A stretch of DNA of 64,000 bases from Cerioporus squamosus (GCA_022592435.1 JABYQS010000068.1:1-64000), one strand, 5' to 3'; counted from the first letter of the stretch, positions 45,156 through 59,800 are shown. Program-made: numbers and translations. The notes: generated by a model not told the origin, from the sequence alone.

Positions 45156-48100
45156 TCGAGTAGTCTGTTCTGTATCTTCGGTTCATGGCAGCGGACTGCG
45201 GCTTCGTGTGTGGTGCTGTGCAGATGTAGGCTGAGATGAGTGTGGGGAGGAGGAGGAGGCAAAAGCCATGTTCCGGTACGTCGGTCCCGGCCGGCGTCTG
45301 GCTAGCCAAGACGTCATCGTCAGCCCGGACTGCAGCTCGTCTGCTGCTGCTGTCTCGTCTGCTCAGGCTGGCAGTACTCTCGCGTTGAGCTGCATACACC
45401 CCTGCCGCGACGTGTCCCTCGCGGCTCGTGTCGCTTCTCTGGCGACGCCCATGCCCGCCCTTCTCTGTGCATGTCCTGACGGCATCCGTCCCACCGTCCC
45501 GCCTGCCCGACTCTCAGTCCGCCCTGCAGCTTGCGCACTCCGCTTTGCAGATGCGTGCTCTTGTCCTTCCTCACTCTCCTTCGCTCCCCTGTGCTCTCTC
45601 GTCCTCTCATCTCTTGCTCGTCATCTGCGCCCGTCCCTCGAACTCGCCTTCATCCCCTCTATCTATTGCCGGCATACAAATCCTGCGCATACCAGCGGCC
45701 ATAATCTGCCGCACGCTCGGCGCACCTACCTCGCAAGACTGGACAGCCAAGACGAAGTTGCTGTAGCTAGGGAGGATGTCGGTTGGGTCAGTAAAACACA
45801 GAACTCACGAGGTATGTCGCATCTTCACCTTCTCTTCTCTTCCCCCCGTTCGTCGACTGGTGTCGAGTGGCCTCGCCTCCACGCTCCGCAGCCATCCGCA
45901 TGCATATAACCCGCTCAGACGTCGCAGAGACCGACCTTTGCAGCAAGTATTGGGTGTACCGTGACACTACCGCGAACGCAATCGACCCACTCGAGTCGCG
46001 TCGCACTGAGAAGACGTGCACGCTATGTGCCCTCCTGCTCATCTGCGTGCACCAGACTGACGATTCACCAGGTACGTCTGCACGCTGTCTCTCGGTACAG
46101 TAGGCACATACAGGACACGCAAGGTACATTGAATCATTACTTGTTGACCTTGTTACATGATCTATACTGATTATGCTCTCGATCCAGTATGTCCTCCTGC
46201 GGCCCATTCCTTTGCGTTCGCGTGTGCAAGAGCGCGTTGGGTACTCGCCAACTCGCCGCATCCCCTTCTCTCCCCCATTCTCCTCTTCGTCTCGCTCACG
46301 AAAGGCACAGCCGGCGCCGCCGTCAGGACCGCAGCGGCGACGCCGTGCATGCTCGAGCACACAGCGCCGCGGCAGGCTGTCCTCCTGGGTCTACTCGCCA
46401 AGCCACGCGCCATGGTCTTCCCCACGCACCTCACCTCGTCTTTGCGCCACGGGACACTCTGGCGCCGCTGCTCTCGCCTGATACACCCCGCTCACGACAC
46501 GACACTACGACGGCTGCACGGAGACGCCTCGGCGCCACTTTCTGATACCTCTGACACTACGCTTGCCCGTCACGGACAGTCGCCCAGCCAACGCTGCACC
46601 CGCCGCCCGACGTACAAGGCTCACCCGGAAACCAGCGGCCGCAATGTGCAGCCGTCCTCGCAGTTGGCAGCGCAAGACGCTGCCGTCTTATTGCCTGCGA
46701 ACAGCCCGCGCCCGGCACGACGACGTCTGCATGTCGCGGCCGCCGGTATATGTGCTGGTCAACAAGTACACGGTGAGTGGGATGCAACGCAATGAGTGGC
46801 TGGGAGACTTACCTGAGCCGCGACGACTCGAAATAACACGCTGTCAGCGCGTCTGCTATGTTACAGGGTACAGGTATGTCTATTCGACTCGGAGCTCTCT
46901 CGGCGTCTTCGTCCCCCTCGCGCTCTCCAGCCGTCTGCCCTCGACGCAGTCTCCCGGCATCCTGGCGTATGTATCGCGCCCGATGCAGACGTTCCTGGGA
47001 TGCCGATGTAAGATGTCGTCAGCTGGATGAACACGCACGGGTAAGCTTACTCACCGCGTCCGTGGTGCCCGCCGAAAGCCGCGTCGCGTCAGTTGCGGTT
47101 TTCGTGTACGAATTACGCGGTGCGTGCCTCGACGGTCCTCTGGTGCACGATATGGCCAGCCGGCCGGGCGACGCAAGAGCGGCAACATAGATGGCGAGAG
47201 GAGCGGCTGTCAAGGTGGGTGAGCGAGAGCACGCTGGAGGGGATAGGGAAAGGTGGGTGGCGACGACACAAAGAATACAGGGAGGACGAGGAGAAACGGG
47301 AGCCGTCAAGGTGGGTGCGCGTGCAGAGGTGGGCAGGCGCGTCGAACTCACTCATCTTCGCAGTCGTTATAGGGTCTCTGTCGGATGACACATGCGCGTA
47401 CTCGGCTCATGAAGCCATGCGCAGTGCTCACTGCTGTCCACCGCCCGATTGCGTGCAGGCGACGTCACAGACAAGCGGCCGTCACGAGCATCATGCACGT
47501 TCGCTGGCTGTTTGCGCTCGGGTCGAGCGGGCGCGGCGAGGGATCGTTCCAGTAGGTCGGTCTGATGTCGGTACGCATGGCTAACCATCCACCTGTCAGC
47601 ACGTCGAGAGCAGTACCTGAGTAGAAGTTACGCACCGGTTGTGGTCGCTTCCTGCTCGTCCTGCATGCTCGCGCCCGAGCTGAATAGAATTTCGTTCTTC
47701 CAGTCTGTAACCGTGTCCGACGTGTGCCAGTGTGCCTCAGGGTGGGTCGCTCCACAACGTCCTTGCAATGTGTGCTTCAACTCCACTAGCAGCCGGCTGC
47801 TGGTCTCTTGTTAGATCGTTTGCAAGGGTCCCTTGGTCAGGCAATGGGAGAGTGGATGACTGCTGCTTTGCAAGCGTAAGAAGTTGAGTCTCGGCTCTCG
47901 AGCGATGCGCCAGCCGTGTTGCAGGCAGCGACCAGGGACGACGGCGTCGATTTCGCGCTATTTTCGCTTCCGGGTCTTGCAGTATCCAGTACTTGGGCCG
48001 ATTCATTGCTTCGTGACAACCCTTGAATGCGTGACGGGTTTCTCGGCCGAGATGTGTTCTGTCCTTGAGGCTTGCATTGATGGTTGCTCCGATTCCCGGG

Positions 48101-51100
48101 AGACAGTGGTCTTGAGGCTGCGCTCTATCCAACTTGCTGAACTGTGCCATGTCCATGCTAACTTCCAGGACTGCCTCCAATGCCCACCCCACAAGGCCAG
48201 CCTGGCAAGTTGCGCTTGAGTACAAGTCATGACACTGGGCGAAAACTTCGCAACCAGGAACTTCGAGAATCCGAGTTGTAGTAGACAGGACGCGTGAGAT
48301 CGGTGGGAAGCCTGAGGCTGAAGGAAAGCGTGCGGTGATGCCGGGAGCTGAGGTTTACCGAGCGATCATACAGCGGCCAGGCTGGGAGCCGGTTTCTGTC
48401 GCACGCAGTGTGAGGAGTCTGTTGGGATAAGAATTTAACATCTTGAGAAGACATACATACGGTAGTACTACATTGAAGTCAGACGGAGACTACTGTACAA
48501 GCCCGATCCGCTCCTCGACTTGAAGAGCCCGCTTTGCGGCAGAGATGAAGGACATGCAAGGCAGAGATACTTTGCATGTCCCTAGGTGTATGAATGCAGG
48601 ACTCGGAGTCGTTCCAATCTTACGTAGCACAAGGCCGGGACTCGAATGGCTTGAACATTTGCCGACTCTATCGCAAGAAACTCGGACTGCTGCTTGATTG
48701 GTAACAGCCAAAACATGGCAACGACCTTTCTGGTGTGTTGAAGATCGCGTCCCATGCGTCCAAGGGAGCCATGCGCGAGCTCGCTGCGTATCAACGTACC
48801 TAATGTACCGATCTCCTGCGGCGACTTCCTTGGACTCGGAGCGGCATAGAGACAATAGGCGCGTCGATCCGGGCTCGTTCATTGCGCAACTTGAGAGACA
48901 CTGCAGCTCCCTGAATACGCTCGCATCTGAAGGGGCATTAGCCACCGTGAACCTCGTCTGCAGTCCTCCAACGGAGCTGGAGCTGAGGGTTTACTAGCTT
49001 CGCTACTCAACCCCAGGTCATTGACGGTACCGGGCAGTCTGGAAGCGGAGGTTGTTAGTTCCTCAATGTTCCGGCGAAAGAAACCCGGAGGCGAGCAGGA
49101 CTAAGGATACGTACCGAGTAGAATAGCCGTAAGCACAAGGCTCGGCAGGGATCATGACATAACGCAGATTGGGTCCCAGTACACTTGATGAAGTCCCGTG
49201 TGCAACTGGTTGTCCCAGAACGTGAGGATCAAGCGCTGCAGTAATCAGAAGCGGCGCAGCATGAGTCTCTACGCACCTAGCCGCTGGGAGAGACTCGTCT
49301 TCATGAGGAAGCGGAGCCGCTTTGCGTCACGAAATGGCACTACATGAGACCTGTTGAATGTGCATGCCGCATGACTTGTCAGCGTGCTGAAACAAGCGAC
49401 GTCGCTCCTATGTACTCTCTGAACTCCCAGCAGCCCCAGTCATGCTGAGCCCTCCCTTTGCCCTATGACATCTCCTCCTGTTCTAGCCTTCGCTCTACTA
49501 GACTGGCCCCGGTCGCACCTTCTGCTGTGATCCTGGCCGTAGAGAGTCCTGTTTGCGCCTCTCCCGAGTACCTACTCGGCTGCAGGAAGCAAAGACCGAG
49601 AGTTCATTGACGTTCGCAGAGCGCGCTGAGAGAGCCGCCTGGACGAGAGATACGTACCGATACCTGTGGTCGTTCACGCGAGACTCGGTTGAGCCCGGGA
49701 GAGAGCTCGGGCCACTAGTCGGCAGTGTCATGACACTTGCCGTCGCATATTCCGGGCTAGGCCGAAATGCTGTCTGCCTGTGAGAGTTCAGGCTATCAAC
49801 TGCGAGAACGGTGCGCGCGCAATGGGAGTAGGGCAGTACCTTGAATCCGAACTCGAAAGGCCCGACGCACCGGATTTGCGATTCTAGTACGTAGGACAGC
49901 CTGTACGATTCCCGATAAATGAGCATCTCACTTCGAGTGACCAGGCGAGAATGCGCACCTCAGGCTGCCAGACTATGGCCACAGCATCATCCCTATACGG
50001 AAGGCGAAGAATCGGTGCGGAGAAAGCTTCGCGTCCGGTACGGGAGACCGGTTCATCGTGCTGCGTGCATGTGTCACTTGTCTCCGCGCTGCAAGCCATC
50101 ATGATGTTGCTGTACGTACCTTACGGCAGTTCTGTAATTACGCTACTGTATTCACGGAGTCTTCCCTCCGGAATGAGCTCGTGCTGGCCCCGAGCCGGTC
50201 TGCTCGCTGCATCGCGGTCTTTTAGTCTTGTCCACCAAGTTACCTGTCTGGACCCTAGTCGTGCCGCTCATGCCTCGTCCTCGAAGCCCTCGTAGCCATA
50301 ATGCGTTAGAAAAGCGTTGAGCCGCAGGAATACCAGGTAGCATGAGTGCGTACCTGTGTCGAGAACTGGCGTCCGAGTCCGCCCGGAATGCGCGAAGCTG
50401 AGCGGAGGCCTCGGAACACGTCCGAGTCTCTTTCTGGTACGGCGAAAGCCGCCTGGATTAGCAGGCGACGTCGCGGGTACAGCCGTCAGGAATGTTATGG
50501 GAATGTCCCACAGAGTGGCGATTTGTTGCCGTCGTGTTTGCTCTCACCACGGGTCAACTCGAGCAATTCAACCGTGTATACTTGCCTGTATTGCGAGAAA
50601 GTCGGTCGACGAACCAGTCGTTCCACTTCTGGTACAGGAGAGCTGCCTGGAAAGTCGTGTTGTGCGCGCGTGATGAGCTGTGTGTAGCCGGAGCGAAGCG
50701 GGTGCATGCCGGTCTGAACACTCGCGTTGCAGGAGCTTGAGCCGAAGACAGTCCCGGCAATGGTACGCTAGCCTGAGACTGTCTGGACAGTAGAGTCAGC
50801 GTGTCATTCGCGACACGAGAAGCGAGCGACGTCCCTGCTCCATGTCCGGAATTGTGCGGCCGCTCGAAGTCTTCATGCTCTGGAGCACCCGGCGTGTTTG
50901 CTTCTACCCTGTTTTCCCCTTCGCTCTTGACCGCCCTGCCTCTCCCGTCCGCTGCTCGTTTTCCCCGCCGCACGTATCCTTCTGACCGTGCTCTCCCTTC
51001 CAGCATTCGACGGCGCAATGGTGCGACTACGATCAAACTGCCTGGAACGAGCACGAGAAAACACGCCGGGTCAGTACTGCAGTCGCCGAAGTGAGAAACC

Positions 51101-52385
51101 GAGGTGAGTGCGCTGATAATCAGAGCAATTGTACGCACACATACCTCCGGCCGCTACAGTGTGAAAGCACCGGCCTTCGAGTGTCCTGCACAATGCCTGC
51201 TGAGGTATGCGGATTCCCTGCGCGGACGTGTCGACGTCGCCATCGAGAACCCAGCTCCCCGCGAACTTGGATGTCTTGCGCCCTCCTCATCGATCTGTCT
51301 CAGGCGTGTCTAGAGAGCTTGCATCTTTTCTGATCAGCATGGGTTCTCAGCTGACGACAGGTCGCGCAAGCAGCAATGCTCTGGCATGATATGCCATGTC
51401 GGCGGATCTGAGGACCAGGGCGTGTGGCCGGGCGAGGAAGTGCAGATCCAGCGAGTGGAGGGTCTCAGTGGTGACGAGTGCGTCCGTGCTTTCTAGAGTA
51501 GCCTCTGTTGTCCGTAGTGTAGGTACATACTCGCGGTCGTGGTGGTGGTGGTCGAGTCGAGAGCGCTGGCATGCTGTGCACTCGTACTCGACCGTGTATT
51601 TACCCGTTCAGGCTGCGTCCGCGATGTTCTGTAGTACTGCTGCTTGTCTTCACTGCGCTTCATGCGAACCCGGAGAGACGGAGGAGGTCAGAAAATATAT
51701 TAGTTGCTGCGCTACTACACGCGTGCTAGACAGCGCCTGCGGTGTGGCTAACGTCCGAGAAGCAAACGAAAGCGTCCGAAAAGCGGAACGCACCGCGCCG
51801 GGTGGTTCCTCGCTTCACGACGGCGCGCCCTGCACTTCCGCACCCCGCACTGTGCAACGTCCTGCACCTCTCCCTCTCCCTCCTCGTATCCCGGCATGCT
51901 CGTCGTAGACATGACCTGCAGACACCGAGTGAGCGGACAGACACGCGAGGAAGATCGACGCACCTCGGAGTCTGAGAAAGTCCCCACAGAGGTCGTCTAT
52001 CGTGTGCAGACGACCCCGTCCGCGCGGCACAGTACAGCGAGAAAACACCCTCCGGCACTGTATCCCCACGAAACTCCTTAAGGTCTGCAATCCTGCTCTG
52101 GACGGAAATCCTCGCTTGCCCAGAGTGGACTCCTGCGTGCCCCGCGACCGGGTCGATCCCCCACTCGGCTCCGTACCGTGCGGCCGTAGCATGCGTCTCG
52201 GACTCGGTCCAGTTCGTTCAGGGACACGGACGTGGCGAGTCCAGTCAGAACCGCCTCAGCGTCGTCCCCGGTGTGTTCAAACTCTTCCTGAAAGATCTCC
52301 GGCCGGTCATGCTTCGTGCGGCCGATGGTATGCGGCAAGTCTTGAACATAGGGACCACAGAGAGTCCCGGACGCTTTGTAGCTCG
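45156..52385. other. spacer of unit 2, no recognised gene
   Basis: Counterpart of 36501-43675. It differs by the 66-bp insertion and by single-base gaps, for example at 48597, 48784, 48833 and 49028. Confidence 0.45.
45351..45416. other. 66-bp insertion private to unit 2
   Basis: Units 1 and 3 run from ctgctgctgc directly into cctcgcggctcg; unit 2 has 66 extra bases between them. No terminal repeats are evident. It may preserve an older state lost from the other units, or be a small insertion. Confidence 0.75.
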
Positions 52386-52824
52386 CCTCGATGATCGGAG
52401 CAGATAGGAGACTAGGAAGGGTGTTCTGAGCGGGCCCGGGCGCGTTTAATGACCTAGGGAGGATTGTCCATCGAAAGCTGGCATGCGGCGAACAGTAGTA
52501 CAGGAGTGAAGTCAGAACACGGTAGATGGAACTCAGACGAGCGCCATAGAGTTCTTCAAGCTGTTTCCTCGGATGCACAAGGCGAATAAGGCGGTAAGTT
52601 GCACGATACACGGCTGTTCCTGCTAGAATGCTACAGGTGAGTGCAAAGCATATGAGGTTGCGGGGAGAGCCATTGAGCCTGAATTGAAGTCGCACTGACT
52701 GCCATGCATCCTGAGTCCATAGACCGTGTATAGCTATGTGCATGTTTCCTTCGTTGTATTGCGATCGCTGATAAACCATGCGTAAGATACCTCGCCTTCC
52801 ACCTCCCTCGTCCGTCCGCCCCGG

Positions 52825-53855
52825 TCACAAGTCCAGCACCCTCCTCGAGAACTGCCACACCGCAAAGCTGACCGCCTTCATCGGCACGACCTTGAGGTAC
52901 CCGATGCTCAGCCGACATAGAACCCCTCCACCGCTCGCTGCCCAGACCCCGCGCACGGTCTCGCCCCAGCGAAGCCACCTGTCCGGCGCGTGAGCCCCCC
53001 GACTTGCATGCGGCGCCGGACGACCTCGAACGGGTACGAGACTGTCTGGGCAAGCGCGCCTGCGACGGCACCAATGGAGAGGTCTGCGAGCGGGGTCGCT
53101 TTCGCTTTCCGCTTCCCGTGCGCGTCCGGTGCGGGGGCGGGGAGGAGGGTGGCGCGGAGGAAGCCCCAGGCGAGGAAGGAGGTGCCGGCATAGGGAATCA
53201 TGCCTGCCACAGTAACAGTGAAGCCGCGGTAGAATTTAAGGATGGAAAGCGGGCGAACACGCTGGTGGAGGACGGTGACAGGGACGGGATGCGCCGGGGT
53301 GCGTGGGCGAGCTGGGGAGCGGGGATGCGGACGAGCCGCGGGTCGCGCCTTCGGCATAGATGCCGCGCATGACGGAGAGGAAAGACGGGCGGTGGGACGC
53401 ACCGGGGGTGGAACGCGTCGCATACGCCATGCGGACACGGACGAGCTCGAGCGGGTATGTGAAGAGGACGGAGGTGACGCCGGAGATGGCGCCAGCGGTG
53501 AAGCGTCGGAGGTTCGTCTGCGAGGCGGGGGTGGGCATGAGGAGAGCCTCCGCCTGGTCGTAGGTCATGAAGTTGATGCAGCATAGGGGAAGATGCGGAG
53601 GAGCGTCGCGGAGTGGCCCTGGAACAGCCCGCGGACGCCATTCTCGCGGTAGATCTGCGCCGCGGCACGGAAAGCACCGCTCCAGGTGCCCGCGTACTTC
53701 TGAAAGTCGGGATTCGAGGCCTGGAAGAGGATCTTGACGCGGTCGAGCGGGGCGACGACGGTCTTGGCCACGCAGCCCGCGATGCCGCCTGCGAGTCCCG
53801 AGCGGAGGACGTACTGAAGGCGCTGCCTATCGTGAAGGGACCCATCGGTGCGCAT
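52825..53855 (-). CDS. LEU5: mitochondrial CoA-carrier-like (SLC25) gene, unit 3, several frame breaks
   Basis: It opens [20 protein letters not shown] and reads on through [20 protein letters not shown] and LLRIFPYAA. It then breaks near 53578, where 'ttgatgcagcat' replaces 'ttgatcgcggcgt', and again at several G/C runs at 52914-53290. All three carrier signatures can be found across the frames. The number of one-base gaps is far higher than in units 1 and 2, and nearly all are in homopolymers. Confidence 0.75.
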
Positions 53856-56800
53856 TCGGGTAGTCTGTTCTGTCTCTTCGGTTCATGGCAGCGACTGCGG
53901 CTTCGTGTGTGGTGCTGTGCAGATGTAGGCTGAGATGAGTGTGGGGAGGAGGAGGAGGCAAAAGCCATGTTCCGGTAGGTCGGTCCCGGCCGGCGTCTGC
54001 TAGCCAAGACGTCATCGTCAGCCGGACTGCAGCTCGTCTGCTGCTGCCCTCGCGGCTCGTGTCGCTTCTCTGGCGACGCCCATGCCCGCCCTTCTCTGTG
54101 CATGTCCTGACGGCATCCGTCCCACCGTCCCGCCTGCCCGACTCTCTGTCCGCCCTGCAGCTTGCGCACTCCGCTTTGCAGATGCGTGCTCTTGTCCTTC
54201 CTCACTCTCCTTCGCTCCCCTGTGCTCTCTCGTCCTCTCATCTCTTGCTCGTCATCTGCACCCGTCCCTCGAACTCGCCTTCATCCCCTCTATCTATTGC
54301 CGGCATACAAATCCTGCGCATACCAGCGGCCATAATCTGCCGCACGCTCGGCGCACCTACCTCGCAAGACTGGACAGCCAAGACGAAGTTGCTGTAGCTA
54401 GGGAGGATGTCGGTTGGGTCAGTAAAACACAGAACTCACGAGGTATGTCGCATCTTCACCTTCTCTTCTCTTCCCCCCGTTCGTCGACTGGTGTCGAGTG
54501 GCCTCGCCTCCACGCTCCGCAGCCATCCGCATGCATATAACCCGCTCAGACGTCGCAGAGACCGACCTTTGCAGCAAGTATTGGGTGTACCGTGACACTA
54601 CCGCGAACGCAATCGACCCACTCGAGTCGCGTCGCACTGAGAAGACGTGCACACTATGTGCCCTCCTGCTCATCTGCGTGCACCAGACTGACGATTCACC
54701 AGGTACGTCTGCACGCTGTCTCTCGGTACAGTAGGCACATACAGGACACGCAAGGTACATTGAATCATTACTTGTTGACCTTGTTACATGATCTATACTG
54801 ATTATGCTCTCGATCCAGTATGTCCTCCTGCGGCCCATTCCTTTGCGTTCGCGTGTGCAAGAGCGCGTTGGGTACTCGCCAACTCGCCGCATCCCCTTCT
54901 CTCCCCCATTCTCCTCTTCGTCTCGCTCACGAAAGGCACAGCCGACGCCGCCGTCAGGACCGCAGCGGCGACGCCGTGCATGCTCGAGCACACAGCGCCG
55001 CGGCAGGCTGTCCTCCTGGGTCTACTCGCCAAGCCACGCGCCATGGTCTTCCCCACGCACCTCACCTCGTCTTTGCGCCACGGGACACTCTGGCGCCGCT
55101 GCTCTCGCCTGATACACCCCGCTCACGACACGACACTACGACGGCTGCACGGAGACGCCTCGGCGCCACTTTCTGATACCTCGGACACTACGCTTGCCCG
55201 TCACGGACAGTCGCCCAGCCAACGCTGCACCCGCCGCCCGACGTACAAGGCTCACCCGGAAACCAGCGGCCGCAATGTGCAGCCGTCCTCGCAGTTGGCA
55301 GCGCAAGACGCTGCCGTCTTATTGCCTGCGAACAGCCCGCGCCCGGCACGACGACGTCTGCATGTCGCGGCCGCCGGTATATGTGCTGGTCAACAAGTAC
55401 ACGGTGAGTGGGATGCAACGCAATGAGTGGATGGGGAGACTTACCTGAGCCGCGACGACTCGAAAATAACACGCTGTCAGCGCGTCTGCTATGTTACAGG
55501 GTACAGGTACTGTCTATTCGACTCGGAGCTCTCTCGGCGTCTTCGTCCCCCTCGCGCTCTCCAGCCGTCTGCCCTCGACGCAGTCTCCCGGCATCCTGGC
55601 GTATGTATCGCGCCCGATGCAGACGTTCCTGGGATGCCGATGTAAGATGTCGTCAGCTGGATGAACACGCACGGGTAAGCTTACTCACCGCGTCCGTGGT
55701 GCCCGCCGAAAGCCGCGTCGCGTCAGTTGCGGTTTTCGTGTACGAATTACGCGGTGCGTGCCTCGACGGTCCTCTGGTGCACGATATGGCCAGCCGGCCG
55801 GGCGACGCGAGAGCGGCGACATAGATGGCGAGAGGAGCGGCTGTCAAGGTGGGTGAGCGAGAGCACGCTGGAGGGGATAGGGAAGGTGGGTGGCGACGAC
55901 ACAAAGATACAGGGAGGACGAGGAGAAACGGGAGCCGTCAAGGTGGGTGCGCGTGCAGAGGTGGGCAGGCGCGTCGAACTCACTCATCTTCGCAGTCGTT
56001 ATAGGGTCTCTGTCGGATGACACATGCGCGTACTCGGCTCATGAAGCCATGCGCAGTGCTCACTGCTGTCCACCGCCCGATTGCGTGCAGGCGACGTCAC
56101 AGACGAGCGGCTGTCACGAGCATCATGCACGTTCGCTGGCTGTTTGCGCTCGGGTCGAGCGGGCGCGGCGAGGGATCGTTCCAGTAGGTCGGTCTGATGT
56201 CGGTACGCATGGCTAACCATCCACCTGTCAGCACGTCGAGAGCAGTACCTGAGTAGAAGTTACGCACCGGTTGTGGTCGCTTCCTGCTCGTCCTGCATGC
56301 TCGCGCCCGAGCTGAATAGAATTTCGTTCTTCCAGTCTGTAACCGTGTCCGACGTGTGCCAGTGTGCCTCAGGGTGGGTCGCTCCACAACGTCCTTGCAA
56401 TGTGTGCTTCAACTCCACTAGCAGCCGGCTGCTGGTCTCTTGTTAGATCGTTTGCAAGGGTCCCTTGGTCAGGCAATGGGAGAGTGGATGACTGCTGCTT
56501 TGCAAGCGTAAGAAGTTGAGTCTCGGCTCTCGAGCGATGCGCCAGCCGTGGTTGCAGGCAGCGACCAGGGACGACGGCGTCGATTTCGCGCTATTTCGCT
56601 TCCGGGTCTTGCAGTATCCAGTACTTGGGCCGATTCATTGCTTCGTGACAACCGCTTGAATGCGTGACGGTTTCTCGGCCGAGATGTGTTCTGTCCTTGA
56701 GGCTTGCATTGATGGTTGCTCCGATTCCCGGGAGACAGTGGTCTTGAGGCTGCGCTCTATCCAACTTGCTGAACTGTGCCATGTCCATGCTAACTTCCAG

Positions 56801-59800
56801 GACTGCCTCCAATGCCCACCCCACAAGGCCAGCCTGGCAAGTTGCGCTTGAGTACAAGTCATGACACTGGGCGAAAACTTCGCAACCAGGAACTTCGAGA
56901 ATCCGAGTTGTAGTAGACAGGACGCGTGAGATCGGTGGGAAGCCTGAGGCTGAAGGAAAGCGTGCGGTGATGCCGGGAGCTGAGGTTTACCGAGCGATCA
57001 TACAGCGGCCAGGCTGGGAGCCGGTTTCTGTCGCACGCAGTGTGAGGAGTCTGTTGGGATAAGAATTTAACATCTTGAGAAGACATACATACGGTAGTAC
57101 TACATTGAAGTCAGACGGAGACTACTGTACAAGCCCTATCCGCTCCTCGACTTGAAGAGCCCGCTTTGCGGCAGAGATGAAGGACATGCAAGGCAGAGAT
57201 ACTTTGCATGTCCCTAGGTGTATGAATGGCAGACTCGGAGTCGTTCCAATCTTACGTAGCACAAGGCCGGGACTCGAATGGCTTGAACATTTGCCGACTC
57301 TATCGCAAGAAACTCGGAATGCTGCTTGATTGGTACAGCCAAAACATGGCAACGACCTTTCTGGTGTGTTGAAGATCGCGTCCCATGCGTCCAAGGGAGC
57401 CATGCGCGAGCTCGGCTGCGTATCAACGTACCTAATGTACCGATCTCCTGCGGCGACTTCCTTGGGACTCGGAGCGGCATAGAGACAATAGGCGCGTCGA
57501 TCCCGGGCTCGTTCATTGCGCAACTTGAGAGACACTGCAGCTCCCTGAATACGCTCGCATCTGAAGGGGCATTAGCCACCGTGAACCTCGTCTGCAGTCC
57601 TCCAACGGAGCTGGAGCTGAGGGTTTACTAGCTTCGCTACTCAACCCCAGGTCATTGACGGTTACCGGGCAGTCTGGAAGCGGAGGTTGTTAGTTCCTCA
57701 ATGTTCCGGCCGAAAGAAACCCGGAGGCGAGCAGGACTAAGGATACGTACCGAGTAGAATAGCCGTAAGCACAAGGCTCGGCAGGGATCATGACATAACG
57801 CAGATTGGGTCCCAGTACACTTGATGAAGTCCCCGTGTGCAACTGGTTGTCCCAGAACGTGAGGATCAGCTGCAGTAATCAGAAGCGGCGCAGCATGAGT
57901 CTCTACGCACCTAGCCGCTGGGAGAGACTCGTCTTCATGAGGAAGCGGAGCCGCTTTGCGTCACGAAATGGCACTACATGAGACCTGTTGAATGTGCATG
58001 CCGCATGACTTGTCAGCGTGCTGAAACAAGCGACGTCGCTCCTATGTACTCTCTGAACTCCCAGCAGCCCCAGTCATGCTGAGCCCTCCCTTTGCCCTAT
58101 GACATCTCCTCCTGTTCTAGCCTTCGCTCTACTAGACTGGCCCCGGTCGCACCTTCTGCTGTGATCCTGGCCGTAGAGAGTCCTGTTTGCGCCTCTCCCG
58201 AGTACCTACTCGGCTGCAGGAAGCAAAGACCGAGAGTTCATTGACGTTCGCAGAGCGCGCTGAGAGAGCCGCCTGGACGAGAGATACGTACCGATACCTG
58301 TGGTCGTTCACGCGAGACTCGGTTGAGCCCGGGAGAGAGCTCGGGCCACTAGTCGGCAGTGTCATGACACTTGCCGTCGCATATTCCGGGCTAGGCCGAA
58401 ATGCTGTCTGCCTGTGAGAGTTCAGGCTATCAACTGCGAGAACGGTGCGCGCGCAATGGGAGTAGGGCAGTACCTTGAATCCGAACTCGAAAGGCCCGAC
58501 GCACCGGATTTGCGATTCTAGTACGTAGGACAGCCTGTACGATTCCCGATAAATGAGCATCTCACTTCGAGTGACCAGGCGAGAATGCGCACCTCAGGCT
58601 GCCAGACTATGGCCACAGCATCATCCCTATACGGAAGGCGAAGAATCGGTGCGGAGAAAGCTTCGCGTCCGGTACGGGAGACCGGTTCATCGTGCTGCGT
58701 GCATGTGTCACTTGTCTCCGCGCTGCAAGCCATCATGATGTTGCTGTACGTACCTTACGGCAGTTCTGTAATTACGCTACTGTATTCACGGAGTCTTCCC
58801 TCCGGAATGAGCTCGTGCTGGCCCCGAGCCGGTCTGCTCGCTGCATCGTGGTCTTTTAGTCTTGTCCACCAAGTTACCTGTCTGGACCCTAGTCGTGCCG
58901 CTCATGCCTCGTCCTCGAAGCCCTCGTAGCCATAATGCGTTAGAAAAGCGTTGAGCCGCAGGAATACCAGGTAGCATGAGTGCGTACCTGTGTCGAGAAC
59001 TGGCGTCCGAGTCCGCCCGGAATGCGCGAAGCTGAGCGGAGGCCTCGGAACACGTCCGAGTCTCTTTCTGGTACGGCGAAAGCCGCCTGGATTAGCAGGC
59101 GACGTCGCGGGTACAGCCGTCAGGAATGTTATGGGAATGTCCCACAGAGTGGCGATTTGTTGCCGTCGTGTTTGCTCTCACCACGGGTCAACTCGAGCAA
59201 TTCAACCGTGTATACTTGCCTGTATTGCGAGAAAGTCGGTCGACGAACCAGTCGTTCCACTTCTGGTACAGGAGAGCTGCCTGGAAAGTCGTGTTGTGCG
59301 CGCGTGATGAGCTGTGTGTAGCCGGAGCGAAGCGGGTGCATGCCGGTCTGAACACTCGCGTTGCAGGAGCTTGAGCCGAAGACAGTCCCGGCAATGGTAC
59401 GCTAGCCTGAGACTGTCTGGACAGTAGAGTCAGCGTGTCATTCGCGACACGAGAAGCGAGCGACGTCCCTGCTCCATGTCCGGAATTGTGCGGCCGCTCG
59501 AAGTCTTCATGCTCTGGAGCACCCGGCGTGTTTGCTTCTACCCTGTTTTCCCCTTCGCTCTTGACCGCCCTGGCTCTCCCGTCCGCTGCTCGTTTTCCGC
59601 CGCTACGTATCCTTCTGACCGTGCTCTCCCTTCCAGCATTCGACGGCGCAACGGTGCGACTACGATCAAACTGCCTGGAACGAGCACGAGAAAACACGCC
59701 GGGTCAGTACTGCAGTCGCCGAAGTGAGAAACCGAGGTGAGTGCGCTGATAATCAGAGCAATTGTACGCACACATACCTCCGGCCGCTACAGTGTGAAAG

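Larger units (their letters stand above)
43676..52385. repeat. tandem array unit 2 (8710 bp)
   Basis: The unit has the same order and orientation as unit 1. It carries a private 66-bp insertion (45351-45416) upstream of the carrier gene, and single-base deletions cluster at about 47920-49220. Confidence 0.95.

Noticed and set aside
53198..54241. 347-codon minus-strand frame in unit 3
   Set aside because: Mostly a shifted frame of the carrier gene joined to upstream sequence by unit-3 indels; not seen as one frame in units 1 and 2.
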